Positions 56,400 to 64,000 of a stretch of 64,000 nucleotides of DNA are shown piece after piece. A program made the translations under genes and the position numbers. The stretch covers positions 248,001-312,000 of the forward strand of contig CAZTOW010000003.1 in the NCBI GenBank assembly GCA_964615375.1, written 5' to 3'. Source of the DNA: CAZKWG01 sp964615375. Its GTDB lineage: Bacteria > Myxococcota_A > UBA796 > CAZKWG01. The stretch's first letter is position 1. Every line of letters starts with the position of its first letter. Below the pieces are notes generated by a model. It saw nothing but the letters and a program-made list of their open reading frames with translations, did no database searches and was not told the DNA's origin.

Positions 56400-57782
56400 A
56401 TGATCCCGGCGCTGGCCCTGCTCGCGCTCCAGGGGGCCTGCACGCGCGCCGACAAGGCCGACGCGGGCGAGACGGGCGAGCCCGACTGCCTGCGGACCGC
56501 GACCCCGGCCAGCGCGGGAGATCCAGTGGTGGTGGAGTCTATCGCCGCCCACCCCGAGATCGTCACGGTGCTGGTCGCGCGCTGGTGCCAGCTCGAGGAG
56601 GGCGAGACCTGGCTCAGCTGGGAGCTGGACGGGCAGACCTGGAGCTCGCCCGTCCGCGCGCATGCGGCGGGGGACGCGAGCGAGGTCGTGCTGGGGCTCC
56701 CCGCAGAGACGGCGCTCACCGTCACGCTGCATGCCCTGGTGGGCGACGAGGAGCACACCTGGACCTTCGAGCCCGCCAGCACGGGCGCGCTGCCCGTCGA
56801 TCTGATCCCGCCCACGCTGACCATCCGCGACCCGGCGCGGGCGCGGACGGAGCCCTACCTGCTGACCAGCGTGAACGTGGGCCCCTACAACTTCTTCGGC
56901 CCCTGCTACGTGGTCATCCTGGACGCCCAGGGGCGGATCGTCTGGTACCGGGCCGTCGGCGGCAACCGGCTCACCCTCTTCCCCCGGGTGGCCCGCGCAG
57001 GCGATCACCTGATCTGGGACGCCACCACCTACTACACCTTCGACGAGGTCGAGCCGGGCGTGATCCGCGCCACCCTGGACCTGTCGCGCGAGGAGGAGAC
57101 CCTGGTGCCCTTCCTGGGGCTCACCTTCGACGAGCTGCCCGACGGGCGCCTGCTGTTCGACTACAACGTGGACGGCTTCCAATACTATCTGGCCACGCAG
57201 GACGAGGACGGCACCCAGACCTGGATCTGGGACTGTTACGGCTGGATGAAGGCCTACGTGGCGGACTACTGGGCCTGCGCGCCCAACACGGTGTTGTGGC
57301 GAGAGGAGACCAACACCGTGATCTGGTCCATGTTCCGCACCTCCACGGTGGTGGAGATCGACCTGGAGACGGGGGAGATGTCCCGGCAGATGGGGCGCGT
57401 CCCCGGCGGCTGGATCTTCGACCCGCCCGAGTCCAACCTGATGCTCCAACACTACCCCAACGTCACGGAGGCGGGGACCCTGCTGCTCACGACCCACGTC
57501 ATGGACACGCCCGGTCTCCAGGTGATCCGGGAGTTCAGCCTGGACGACGAGGCCCGCACGCTCACCCAGGTCTGGAGCTACTCGCCCGAGTCCGGCCACT
57601 ACGGCGAGTACGCCGGGGAGGCCCTGCGCCTGCCGAGCGGGGACACGCTCATCGGATTCGGCACCGACGGCGTGATCCAGGAGGTGACGAGCGAGGGGGA
57701 GGTGGTCTGGGAGCTGGACTGGTCCAACCACCTGACCGGCCACGCCACGCCCATCGCCGATCTGTACGCGCTCTCGGGCTGA
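56400..57782 (+). CDS. arylsulfotransferase-like lipoprotein (second paralogue)
   Basis: A 460-residue lipoprotein (ALQGAC). A short N-terminal beta domain (about residues 35-130) is followed by an ASST-type propeller: GRIVWYRAVGG, GDHLIWDATTYYTF, LFDYNVDGFQYYL, SNLMLQHYPNVTEAGTLLL and EGEVVWELDW. It shares the PTLTI...D...R linker and layout with the lipoprotein at 28521, so the two are distant paralogues. A His in LMLQHYPN sits where catalytic His might be expected, but this is uncertain. ATG 56400 gives the signal peptide. Confidence 0.77.
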   Translation: MIPALALLALQGACTRADKADAGETGEPDCLRTATPASAGDPVVVESIAAHPEIVTVLVARWCQLEEGETWLSWELDGQTWSSPVRAHAAGDASEVVLGLPAETALTVTLHALVGDEEHTWTFEPASTGALPVDLIPPTLTIRDPARARTEPYLLTSVNVGPYNFFGPCYVVILDAQGRIVWYRAVGGNRLTLFPRVARAGDHLIWDATTYYTFDEVEPGVIRATLDLSREEETLVPFLGLTFDELPDGRLLFDYNVDGFQYYLATQDEDGTQTWIWDCYGWMKAYVADYWACAPNTVLWREETNTVIWSMFRTSTVVEIDLETGEMSRQMGRVPGGWIFDPPESNLMLQHYPNVTEAGTLLLTTHVMDTPGLQVIREFSLDDEARTLTQVWSYSPESGHYGEYAGEALRLPSGDTLIGFGTDGVIQEVTSEGEVVWELDWSNHLTGHATPIADLYALSG

Positions 57783-57791
57783 GCCGCCGAC

Positions 57792-58445
57792 TCAGCGCCA
57801 GGCGCCGTCCTCGTGGCGGAACTCGAAGTCCTGCTTGCGGTTGTTGGAGGGCCGGCGCGAGCGCCCCTCCAGCACGCACTGCTCCAGGTCCGTGGGCGTC
57901 TCCTTCAACTGGAAGTTGATGGTGACGGTGTCCAGGCTGGGGCGGTCCCGCTCGTGGACCACGCCCAGCGTGTCGTAGCCCACGTAGTAGTCCACCGAGC
58001 CGGGCTCGGTCCCCGGCTTCGCCAGGGCGTCCAGCGCGGGCGTCGGGACGAAGACCGGCACGCGCTCGTCGAGCGGGGCGGGCGCGCCGGTGGCGTCGCC
58101 CTCGCAGGCCACGTTGGCGCAGGAGACGACGAGGCGGCGCTCCTCGCGCGCCATGAGGAAGCCCTCGCGGGTCAGGCAGGAGGGGTCCAGATAGGAGGAG
58201 CCGCGGAAGAAGCGCGCGTCCTCCGCCGCGTCCGGCCAGAGCTCGCAGGTCTCCGGCGGGCCGTGCAGATCGAACCAGCGCTGGTCGGTGGGGCAGCAGC
58301 AGGCCCGGGCGCTGCGCTCCGGCGTGATGTAGCCGATGGAGACGGTGCGCCCCACCTGCCCCAGGCGCGCCTGCCCGATGGCCCTCAGCTCGTCATCGGA
58401 GGGGGCGCAGGCCGCGAGCCCCCCGAGCGCCAACCACCAGCGCAC
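57792..58445 (-). CDS. small Cys-rich lipoprotein, unknown
   Basis: About 217 residues with lipobox LAAC. The mature part contains CCCPTDQRWFDLHGPPETCE, a cysteine triplet, then further single cysteines (DPSCLT, VSCANVACEG), suggesting disulfides or metal binding. The C-terminus is basic (GRSRRPSNNRK). No family recognised. GTG 58445 has GGAGG at ideal distance; the longer start at 58457 is less likely. It follows the exported helical protein by 15 bases, so they are co-transcribed. Confidence 0.68.
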   Translation of the reverse strand: MRWWLALGGLAACAPSDDELRAIGQARLGQVGRTVSIGYITPERSARACCCPTDQRWFDLHGPPETCELWPDAAEDARFFRGSSYLDPSCLTREGFLMAREERRLVVSCANVACEGDATGAPAPLDERVPVFVPTPALDALAKPGTEPGSVDYYVGYDTLGVVHERDRPSLDTVTINFQLKETPTDLEQCVLEGRSRRPSNNRKQDFEFRHEDGAWR

Positions 58446-58460
58446 CGCTCCCTCCACAGG

Positions 58461-58970
58461 TCAGGGCTGCGCGCCCGGGGTCGGGGCGTTGGCCAGGGCC
58501 ACCACGCTCGGCCAGGAGCTCTTCAGCAGGCGCTTGCGCAGGTCGGCGGCGTGGGGGCCGCTGAGCCCGGCGCGGGCGATCTCCAGCGCGACGCCCTCGG
58601 GCATCTTGCCGGTGCTGTCGGTGACCACGAAAGCCAGCCCGCGCAGGTTCGGGTTCACCACCCAGCCCAGCAGCGCGGTCTTCGCCTCCTCGGCGTGGCC
58701 GGTCGCCAGGCAGCTCGTGGCGCGCACCGCCACCCAGGGCGGCATGGTGGCGTGCTCGGCCACGCTGATCAGCGTGGCGACGGGGTCCTTCGCCAGGGCC
58801 TCGACGTCCGCGCAGGGGGGCGGGGCGTCGCGCACGGAGAGGGCGCGCCAGACCGCGTCCTCCTCGGCGTTGGGGGTCCAGTCCGTGGACGTCTCCCCCG
58901 CGGAGGCGGCGCCGGTGAGGGCGAGGAGCAGCGTGACGAAGAGGGAGGATCGAAGAGCAGCAGCGATCAC
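58461..58970 (-). CDS. periplasmic HEAT-like helical protein, unknown
   Basis: A 169-residue exported protein; the signal peptide ends at GAASA. The mature chain is helical (DVEALAKDPVATLISVAEHA, VAVRATSCLATG, VALEIARAGLSG), resembling HEAT repeats. It has two cysteines. The gene lies nine bases after the metzincin stop and 15 bases before the next lipoprotein, making a three-gene unit. Function unknown. Confidence 0.68.
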   Translation of the reverse strand: MIAAALRSSLFVTLLLALTGAASAGETSTDWTPNAEEDAVWRALSVRDAPPPCADVEALAKDPVATLISVAEHATMPPWVAVRATSCLATGHAEEAKTALLGWVVNPNLRGLAFVVTDSTGKMPEGVALEIARAGLSGPHAADLRKRLLKSSWPSVVALANAPTPGAQP

Positions 58971-58979
58971 GGGAGACTC

Positions 58980-60110
58980 CTAGCGGGTGCCGGTGTAGCG
59001 CATCTTCACGCTGACCTGATCGTCGGTCATGACCTCCTGGGCGACGCACTCCCGGAAGGTGCAGACGGGGTAGGGGAACATCAGGTTGTCCCCGAGGTCC
59101 TCCTCACACTCGGACATGCTGTCGCACTTCACCGTGTCGTCGAGCCCGTCCCAGTAGTTCCAGCCGTACTCGACCGGGTGGAAGAGGCCCATGTAGTGGC
59201 CGCACTCGTGGGCCAGCGTCTCGCCGAAGAGCCGGATGTCGTCGTCGCTGAACTCGCCGTCCCCGCCCGCGTTGGCGACCCAGGAGATGGCGATGGCGGC
59301 GCGCGGGGTGGCGGCGAGCGGGCCGGGGATGCTGCCGGTCACGCCGTAGAGGTAGTTGTCGCCGTCGATGGCCTCGCCGATGACCACCGTGATCTGGCGG
59401 CCGTCGGTGTCGTCGGCGATGCTCTCGTAGCCGGCGCCCGGCCCGGGGGTCGCCAGGTCCGCGTCGATGTCCGCCTCGGCGTACTCGACGTCCAGCTCGA
59501 TGTCGTACATCGCCCAGATCTCGGCCCAGCGCTCCACGGCGCCCTCGACCCCGCGGACGACCTCGTCGTCGTCCTTCATGCCCTCGGCGTAGACCAGGCG
59601 GACCCCCATCTTGCCGCTGCCGAAGGAGCCGTCGCGCTTGGCATTGACGACGACGTCCAGCTCGTCGGCCACGGAGTAGCCGCGGCGGTTGTAGGAGCCG
59701 AGGAAGACCTTCCAGGTCCCCTTGGACAGCTTGCCGTCGCCCTCCTTGATGGGCCAGTTGAAGTGGACGTCGTTGTACCAGGGGTAGATGGCCTCGGTGA
59801 TGAAGGTGTCCTCACCGTACCAGTCCTCCCAGTCGAAGACCGTCTCGCCGTCGGGGTCCACGACGTGGTCCACCGCCGGGTAGTTCTCGCCCTCGGCGGT
59901 CACCAGGAAGGCGGAGATCTCGTCGTCCACCTCGATCTCGACCTTGCCGAGATCGCCCTCGTCCAGGTCGAGGGTGTCCTTCTCCGTCTCGAGGGAGGGG
60001 AGCTCCTCGCCCTCACCCTCGCCTTCGCCCTCACCCTCACCGATGATGTCCTTGATGTCTCCCGGGCACCCGGCGAGCAGGAGGATGGGCCAGATCAGGA
60101 GCCGGGACAT
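58980..60110 (-). CDS. metzincin-type metalloprotease lipoprotein
   Basis: A 376-residue lipoprotein (LLLAGC). A Gly-Glu repeat stalk (GEGEGEGEGEGEE) is followed by a beta-rich pre-domain (about residues 45-140). The protease domain contains AHECGHYMGLFHPVE near residue 300, the HExxHxxGxxH zinc motif of metzincins; DNLMFPYP downstream supplies the Met-turn. Cysteine pairs near the end (CDSMSEC, CTFREC) fit extracellular life. It most resembles M43 pappalysin-like proteases. GGAGG precedes ATG 60110. It probably cleaves proteins at the cell surface. Confidence 0.85.
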   Translation of the reverse strand: MSRLLIWPILLLAGCPGDIKDIIGEGEGEGEGEGEELPSLETEKDTLDLDEGDLGKVEIEVDDEISAFLVTAEGENYPAVDHVVDPDGETVFDWEDWYGEDTFITEAIYPWYNDVHFNWPIKEGDGKLSKGTWKVFLGSYNRRGYSVADELDVVVNAKRDGSFGSGKMGVRLVYAEGMKDDDEVVRGVEGAVERWAEIWAMYDIELDVEYAEADIDADLATPGPGAGYESIADDTDGRQITVVIGEAIDGDNYLYGVTGSIPGPLAATPRAAIAISWVANAGGDGEFSDDDIRLFGETLAHECGHYMGLFHPVEYGWNYWDGLDDTVKCDSMSECEEDLGDNLMFPYPVCTFRECVAQEVMTDDQVSVKMRYTGTR

Positions 60111-60179
60111 AGGAGCCTCCGAGGTGCGGGTCCCGAGGAACATAACCCCGGGCCGCCGGATCGCGTCCAGGAATTGCGC

Positions 60180-61022
60180 TCAGGGGTGCGCGAGCGGGGT
60201 CCCCTCGGCCTCGCTCACGCCGTCATAGAGGTTGTAACGCCCTTCGCGCAGGAAGCCCACCAGACAGAGCCCGGCGCGGGCGGCCAGGGCGACGGCCATG
60301 CTGCTGGGCGCGCCGAGGGCGGCCAGGGCGGGGATCCGCGCCACCACCGCCTTCTGGACGATCTCGAAGCCCGCGCGCCCGCTGACCACCAGGACCCGGT
60401 CGTCGATGGGCAGCCGGTCCTGGAGCGTGCGCCAGCCGATGACCTTGTCCACGGCGTTGTGGCGCCCGACGTCCTCGCGCAGCACCTCCAGCTCGCCCTC
60501 GGGCGAGAACAGGGCGGCGGCGTGGAGCCCGCCGGTGTCCTGGAAGGTGCGCTGGGCCGCGCGCAGCGCCTCGGGCAGGCGCGTGAGCAGGTCGGGATCG
60601 GGCTCCCAGCGGCGCTCCAGCGGGGTGACGCGCTGAAAGATCCGGTCGAGCGCCTCCTTCCCGCAGATCCCACAGGCGCTGCTGGCGAAGCGGGCCCGCG
60701 CCGAGGCGCGCAGCAGCGGGACCCCGGCCGCCAGCCGCGCGTCCACCGTGTTGCCCCGCGGGGCGCCCGGGTCGTCCACCGAGGCCAGCGCGACGAGGTC
60801 GTCCGGCCCGTCGATGACGCCCTCCGACAGGAGCAGGCCCGCGGCGAGCTCGCGGTCGTGGCCCGGGGTGCGCAGGGTGACCAGCCAGCTGAGGCCCTCG
60901 ACGCGGATCTCCAGGGGCTCCTCGACCGCGACGGGGTCCTCGTGCGAGTGTGTCAGGTGCGGGTGACCCTCATGCCTGCTCACATGGCGCACGAGGGCCG
61001 GGCGCGCGCCCGGGCCGCTCAT
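60180..61022 (-). CDS. fdhD: sulfurtransferase FdhD (formate dehydrogenase accessory protein)
   Basis: A 280-residue FdhD, which transfers sulfur from IscS to the molybdenum cofactor for formate dehydrogenase. Two swivelling-loop cysteines are present as SSACGICGK (Cys117, Cys120). The C-terminal LREDVGRHNAVDKVIG and VSGRAGFEIVQKA blocks are diagnostic. A His-rich N-terminal segment (HEGHPHLTHSHED) is unusual and may bind metal. The ATGA overlap with the molybdopterin protein upstream shows a direct functional link. Confidence 0.95.
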   Translation of the reverse strand: MSGPGARPALVRHVSRHEGHPHLTHSHEDPVAVEEPLEIRVEGLSWLVTLRTPGHDRELAAGLLLSEGVIDGPDDLVALASVDDPGAPRGNTVDARLAAGVPLLRASARARFASSACGICGKEALDRIFQRVTPLERRWEPDPDLLTRLPEALRAAQRTFQDTGGLHAAALFSPEGELEVLREDVGRHNAVDKVIGWRTLQDRLPIDDRVLVVSGRAGFEIVQKAVVARIPALAALGAPSSMAVALAARAGLCLVGFLREGRYNLYDGVSEAEGTPLAHP

Positions 61023-62887
61023 GAGCCCTCGGGAGGGGGCGGGGTGGGGAGCGGCAGGAAGCGCGCGCGCTCCTCGGGCAGGTCCGGGAAGCGCCCGTCG
61101 CCGTAGAGCTGGGGCCCGCCCCACTGCACCCAGTCCCCCGCCTGGCCCAGCAGCTCGATGCCCTCGTAGCGCGGCAAGGCCTCGGCCATCTCCGCCCGGA
61201 TCTCCGCGGCGTCCGTCCAGGTCAGATCGCTGGCCAGCTGGGGCCGCAGCGCGAGGGCGAAGAGGCTCGGGATCTCCCAGGCGGGCCGGCGCTCGCCCAG
61301 GTCGGTGTCGTCCACGATCTCCGGGGAGAAGCGGATGCGCCGCTCCACCGAGGTGAGCGAGGCCCCGCCGCGCTGCTCGGTGAGATCCTGGGAGGGCAGC
61401 AGCACGGTGAGCTCGCCCGGCTCCAGCAGCGCGGAGGGCTCGAGGAAGTGGAGCTGGTGGACGCGCAGGCGCGGCCGAGCGAGCGCGGCCTCGGCCCGGC
61501 CAGGATCGGCGAGCGGGCGGCGGAGATCGGCCCCCAGCGCGTACAGCACGTCGATCTCCCCGCGGGCGGCGGCGTCCAGGAGCGGCCCCGCCCCCTGGCC
61601 CGGCTGGCGCTCCGATCCGAGCCCGCACTCCAGCGCCCCCTGCTCGCCCGCGGACCCGCGCAGCGCCAGGATCCCGCACTTGGGCCGCCCCATCGTCCCC
61701 CGGGCCAGGTGCAGGTGGACCAGGGCGGCCACCCGATCCCGCGCGCCCTCCCCGCGGGTCAGGCCCACCCCGAACAGGCTCACGCAGGTCCCGGCGCGGG
61801 CCAGCAGCTCGCCGAGCCAGCCCATCTCCTGCCGGCTCAGGCCCGAGGCCGCCTCCAGCGCCTCCCAGCGCGCCGCGCGCAGGCCCTCGCGGAGCGGCGC
61901 CCATCCCTGGGTGAAGCTCTCGATGAAGTCCGCGTCCACCGCCCCGAGCTCGTCGATGCGCTTGAGCGCGCCCTGCAGCAGGGCCAGCTCCCCGCCCTCC
62001 CGCACCGGCAGGTGATCGTCCGCCAGGCGCGCGCCGAAGAGGGCCGTGACCGGGTCGCGCGGCGCCCAGGTGGCGTCCAGGCCCGGGTCCAGCCGGGAGC
62101 CCACCGCCACGATCCGCGCCCCGCGCGCCTTGGCCTCCACCAGGTAGCCGAGCGCGACGGGCTGGGCCTCGGCGAGCGCCGTCCCCAGCACCAGCACCAG
62201 ATCCGCGCCCACCAGATCCGAGAGGCTGCAGGTGGAGCTCCCCGCGCCCAGCGTCTCGGCGAGCCCCTCCGTGTTCAGGAGCTCCCCCGGCGCGGCGCAG
62301 AGCTCCGGCGACCGGGCCCCGAGCAGGCGCGCCGCCTTGACCAGGGCGTAGGCGCTCTCGTTGTTGAGCGCGTCCGGGTCGGCCAGCAGCCCCACGCGCT
62401 CCCCGGGGACATCGCGCGCCAGATCGCGGACGCTCTGGAGGGCCTCGTCCCAGCTCACCTTGCGGAAGCCCCGCTCTCCGCGGCGGCGGAGGAAGGGCCA
62501 GGACAGGCGTCCGAGCCCGATCAGCGCCTCGGGGTCCAGGGCGCTCAGGCGGCGCACGTCCAGCAGGTCGGCGGGGGCCAGCGAGGGCAGGGTGCTGCGG
62601 CGCAGGCGCTCCAGGCGGCGCGCGCAGAGGTGGAGCCCGTCCAGGACGTCGTCGCGCAGGCCCCGCGGCCCGAGCGGACAGGCATCGCAGACCCCCTGCG
62701 TGAGCACCGCCATCGTGTAGGCGAGCCGCCCCCGGCTCTGCCAGAGGGCTCGCCCCAGCGCGCGCGGGAGCTGGCCACCGCCCTGTCCGAGGCCGAAGGG
62801 CGCCAGGCCCGCGATGGCCGGCTGACCGCGCACCGGGCCGAGATCGGGGGTGTGCTCCCCTGGCGTCTCTGGATAGGTCGCGGACAT
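61019..62887 (-). CDS. short molybdopterin oxidoreductase (formate-dehydrogenase-like)
   Basis: A 622-residue member of the molybdopterin oxidoreductase superfamily. The N-terminal Cys set (CDACPLG, then HLCARRL) resembles an iron-sulfur motif but has three rather than four cysteines. ERGFRKVSWDEALQSV, LVLVLGTALAEAQPVALGYL and KCGILALRGSAGEQGA are family blocks. It lacks an obvious catalytic Cys or selenocysteine region and the C-terminal molybdopterin-binding domain is shortened. The coupling to fdhD supports a formate-dehydrogenase-like role; a non-canonical or regulatory subunit is equally possible. Confidence 0.82.
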   Translation of the reverse strand: MSATYPETPGEHTPDLGPVRGQPAIAGLAPFGLGQGGGQLPRALGRALWQSRGRLAYTMAVLTQGVCDACPLGPRGLRDDVLDGLHLCARRLERLRRSTLPSLAPADLLDVRRLSALDPEALIGLGRLSWPFLRRRGERGFRKVSWDEALQSVRDLARDVPGERVGLLADPDALNNESAYALVKAARLLGARSPELCAAPGELLNTEGLAETLGAGSSTCSLSDLVGADLVLVLGTALAEAQPVALGYLVEAKARGARIVAVGSRLDPGLDATWAPRDPVTALFGARLADDHLPVREGGELALLQGALKRIDELGAVDADFIESFTQGWAPLREGLRAARWEALEAASGLSRQEMGWLGELLARAGTCVSLFGVGLTRGEGARDRVAALVHLHLARGTMGRPKCGILALRGSAGEQGALECGLGSERQPGQGAGPLLDAAARGEIDVLYALGADLRRPLADPGRAEAALARPRLRVHQLHFLEPSALLEPGELTVLLPSQDLTEQRGGASLTSVERRIRFSPEIVDDTDLGERRPAWEIPSLFALALRPQLASDLTWTDAAEIRAEMAEALPRYEGIELLGQAGDWVQWGGPQLYGDGRFPDLPEERARFLPLPTPPPPEGS

Positions 62888-62907
62888 GGCTCTTCCCTGG
62901 GGGAGCT

Positions 62908-63906
62908 CTAACGCGCGATCAGCAGCGCGTAACCCTGATCGACCACCGAGACGTGCTCGCGCTCGGGGAAGCCCGCGGCGTCCAGCCAGCGCGCCATCTC
63001 CTCGAGCCCGTAGGAGCGCCCCGCGGCGCTGTGCATCAGCATGATCAGCCCGAAGAGCACGCCCGGCTCGGGCCCGACCCCTGAAGCGTCGATGAACATG
63101 TCCTTGATGACCAGCAGGCCGCCCGGCCGGACCAGCGCGCGCATCCGGGCCAGCAGGCCCGCCACCGCCTCGGGCCCGAGGCTGTGGACGATGTTGGAGA
63201 GCAGCGCCACGTCGTAGCCCTGCCCCGCGGCCTCCGGCCCGAAGTCCTCGGCCTCGAAGTCCCCCTCCCGGTACAGCAGGCGCTCGCCGTGCCGCTCGCG
63301 GGCCAGCGCCACGACCAGGGGCTGATCGAAGAGGGTCACCTCGTAGCCGAGCGCCGCCAGCGCCGCCCCGTAGCGGCCGTGCCCCCCGCCCAGGTCCAGC
63401 GCCCGGCCGGCGCCTCCGAGGCGGGCCCGGACGTGCTCGGCCGTGATCTCGGCGGCGCCCTCGCTCCGACGCCACAGCATGTCCAGGAAGCGGCGGGTGG
63501 CCTCCGGGTCGTGCGGCTGCGTCCCGCCCTTGTGGGGGCGGCGCACCCCGTCCGGGCCGGGCGCAGGCCCGCCCTCCCGGAGCACGCGGGGGACCAGCGC
63601 CAGCTCCTCGATGGGCGCCGCGCCCGGGCTCAGCGCCCCCGAGCGCAGCAGCGCCCGCCCCGAGAGGCTCAGCGCCCAGCTCTCTCCCTCCGGCCCCAGG
63701 GCGCGCACCAGCAGCCCCAGGTGCCCGAGGATCGGGGCCGTGGCCTCCAGCGCGCGCAGGTCTCCGGGGAGCTCCCGCAGCGCGCGCGGGGCGCCGTCCT
63801 GGAGCGCGGCGAGCTGTCCGCCCTGCATCCACGCGCAGAGCACCGCCCAGGCCTGGGCGGCGCGCCGGACACGATCCAGATCAGCCTCGGAGCGGATGGG
63901 CTCCAA
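62908..63906 (-). CDS. O-methyltransferase (Methyltransf_2-like)
   Basis: A 332-residue SAM-dependent methyltransferase. The N-terminal 110 residues form a helical dimerisation/wHTH region; the glycine loop is ALDLGGGHGRYGAALA, followed by VTLFDQP, VALLSNIVHSLGPE and RPGGLLVIKDMF. That is the layout of small-molecule O-methyltransferases. The start is TTG at 63906, three bases after the upstream stop, so it is coupled to that gene and 20 bases from the molybdopterin gene. Confidence 0.85.
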   Translation of the reverse strand: MEPIRSEADLDRVRRAAQAWAVLCAWMQGGQLAALQDGAPRALRELPGDLRALEATAPILGHLGLLVRALGPEGESWALSLSGRALLRSGALSPGAAPIEELALVPRVLREGGPAPGPDGVRRPHKGGTQPHDPEATRRFLDMLWRRSEGAAEITAEHVRARLGGAGRALDLGGGHGRYGAALAALGYEVTLFDQPLVVALARERHGERLLYREGDFEAEDFGPEAAGQGYDVALLSNIVHSLGPEAVAGLLARMRALVRPGGLLVIKDMFIDASGVGPEPGVLFGLIMLMHSAAGRSYGLEEMARWLDAAGFPEREHVSVVDQGYALLIAR

Positions 63907-63909
63907 GGC

Positions 63910-64000
63910 TCACATGCCGCCGGCGGCCTGCGCCTGGAAGGCGTTCTTGACCTCATCCTTGGACAGGGTCATCAGCGACCAGATGCCGACGCCGAGGCCG
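63910..64000 (-). CDS. C-terminal end of a membrane protein (partial)
   Basis: Only the last 29 codons are visible: LGVGIWSLMTLSKDEVKNAF, then a short Ala/Gly tail ending in Met and TGA. A hydrophobic helix followed by (T/V)LS(K/R)-x-EV(K/R)-x-AF is a common end of small bacterial integral membrane proteins. The rest lies beyond the window. The stop is three bases before the methyltransferase start. Confidence 0.65.
   Translation of the reverse strand, partial: GLGVGIWSLMTLSKDEVKNAFQAQAAGGM

Noticed and set aside
61019..62887. Possible selenocysteine (in-frame TGA) in the formate-dehydrogenase-like protein
   Set aside because: The frame is open throughout with no internal TGA, and no SECIS-like hairpin was seen.

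Overview
This is a very GC-rich, gene-dense bacterial window. It most likely comes from the Myxococcota / former Deltaproteobacteria (Polyangia-like). The grounds are the strong G/C third-position bias, the many lipoproteins, repeated secreted proteins with the MopE-type Cys-Asp motif (DCDD...CDG.D.DCDG), arylsulfotransferase-like lipoproteins, and FG-GAP proteins. The phylum is an inference from gene content. I saw no rRNA, tRNA or CRISPR array.

Layout. 1-2804: RND efflux pump (cut by the window edge) with its lipoprotein adaptor. 3066-4121: PlsC-type acyltransferase. 4206-8149: two tandem MopE-repeat lipoproteins. 8299-9880: a radical SAM/SPASM enzyme divergent from a small zinc-ribbon/MopE lipoprotein. 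9929-13276: operon for GH1 glycosidase, sugar nucleotidyltransferase and galactokinase. 13245-15240: TetR regulator divergent from an alpha/beta hydrolase. 15573-18553: AlbA/Schlafen-type ATPase regulator, a damaged nucleotidyltransferase cassette and a lipoprotein hydrolase. 18900-24214: a decayed repeat protein, a GNAT, and a TetR-led operon encoding a split PEP-synthase/rifampin-phosphotransferase-like enzyme with a methyltransferase. 24580-26924: metal/corrinoid-binding protein, MBL hydrolase, GST. 26950-28431: HigBA toxin-antitoxin cassette with a third gene and a clear promoter/operator. 28521-33867: arylsulfotransferase-like lipoprotein, SNase-like protein, a lipase with a helical repeat tail, MsrB. 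33874-36911: MopE and MopE/FG-GAP pair. 36958-41906: TPR protein, methyltransferase, low-complexity lipoproteins, an IS66 remnant and a gene-fragment duplication. 41912-46747: wHTH-ATPase-TPR regulator, VapBC, LtrA. 46857-51982: DUF4382 lipoprotein, atypical MopE protein, YbgC-like thioesterase, small envelope proteins, a dispersed structured repeat and a deletion/frameshift oxidoreductase pseudogene. 52034-60110: exported FAD protein, MopE/FG-GAP protein, a second arylsulfotransferase-like lipoprotein, small secreted proteins and a metzincin lipoprotein. 60180-64000: FdhD, a short molybdopterin oxidoreductase, a methyltransferase and the end of a membrane protein.

Two themes dominate. One is envelope and secreted proteins: many lipoproteins and eight MopE-motif loci in 64 kb, including one remnant. 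The other is genome plasticity: toxin-antitoxin modules, transposase debris, partial duplications and pseudogenes. The best candidates for an undescribed system are the radical SAM / zinc-ribbon-MopE pair, the split phosphotransferase operon, the repeat-tailed lipase, and the dispersed two-hairpin repeat.
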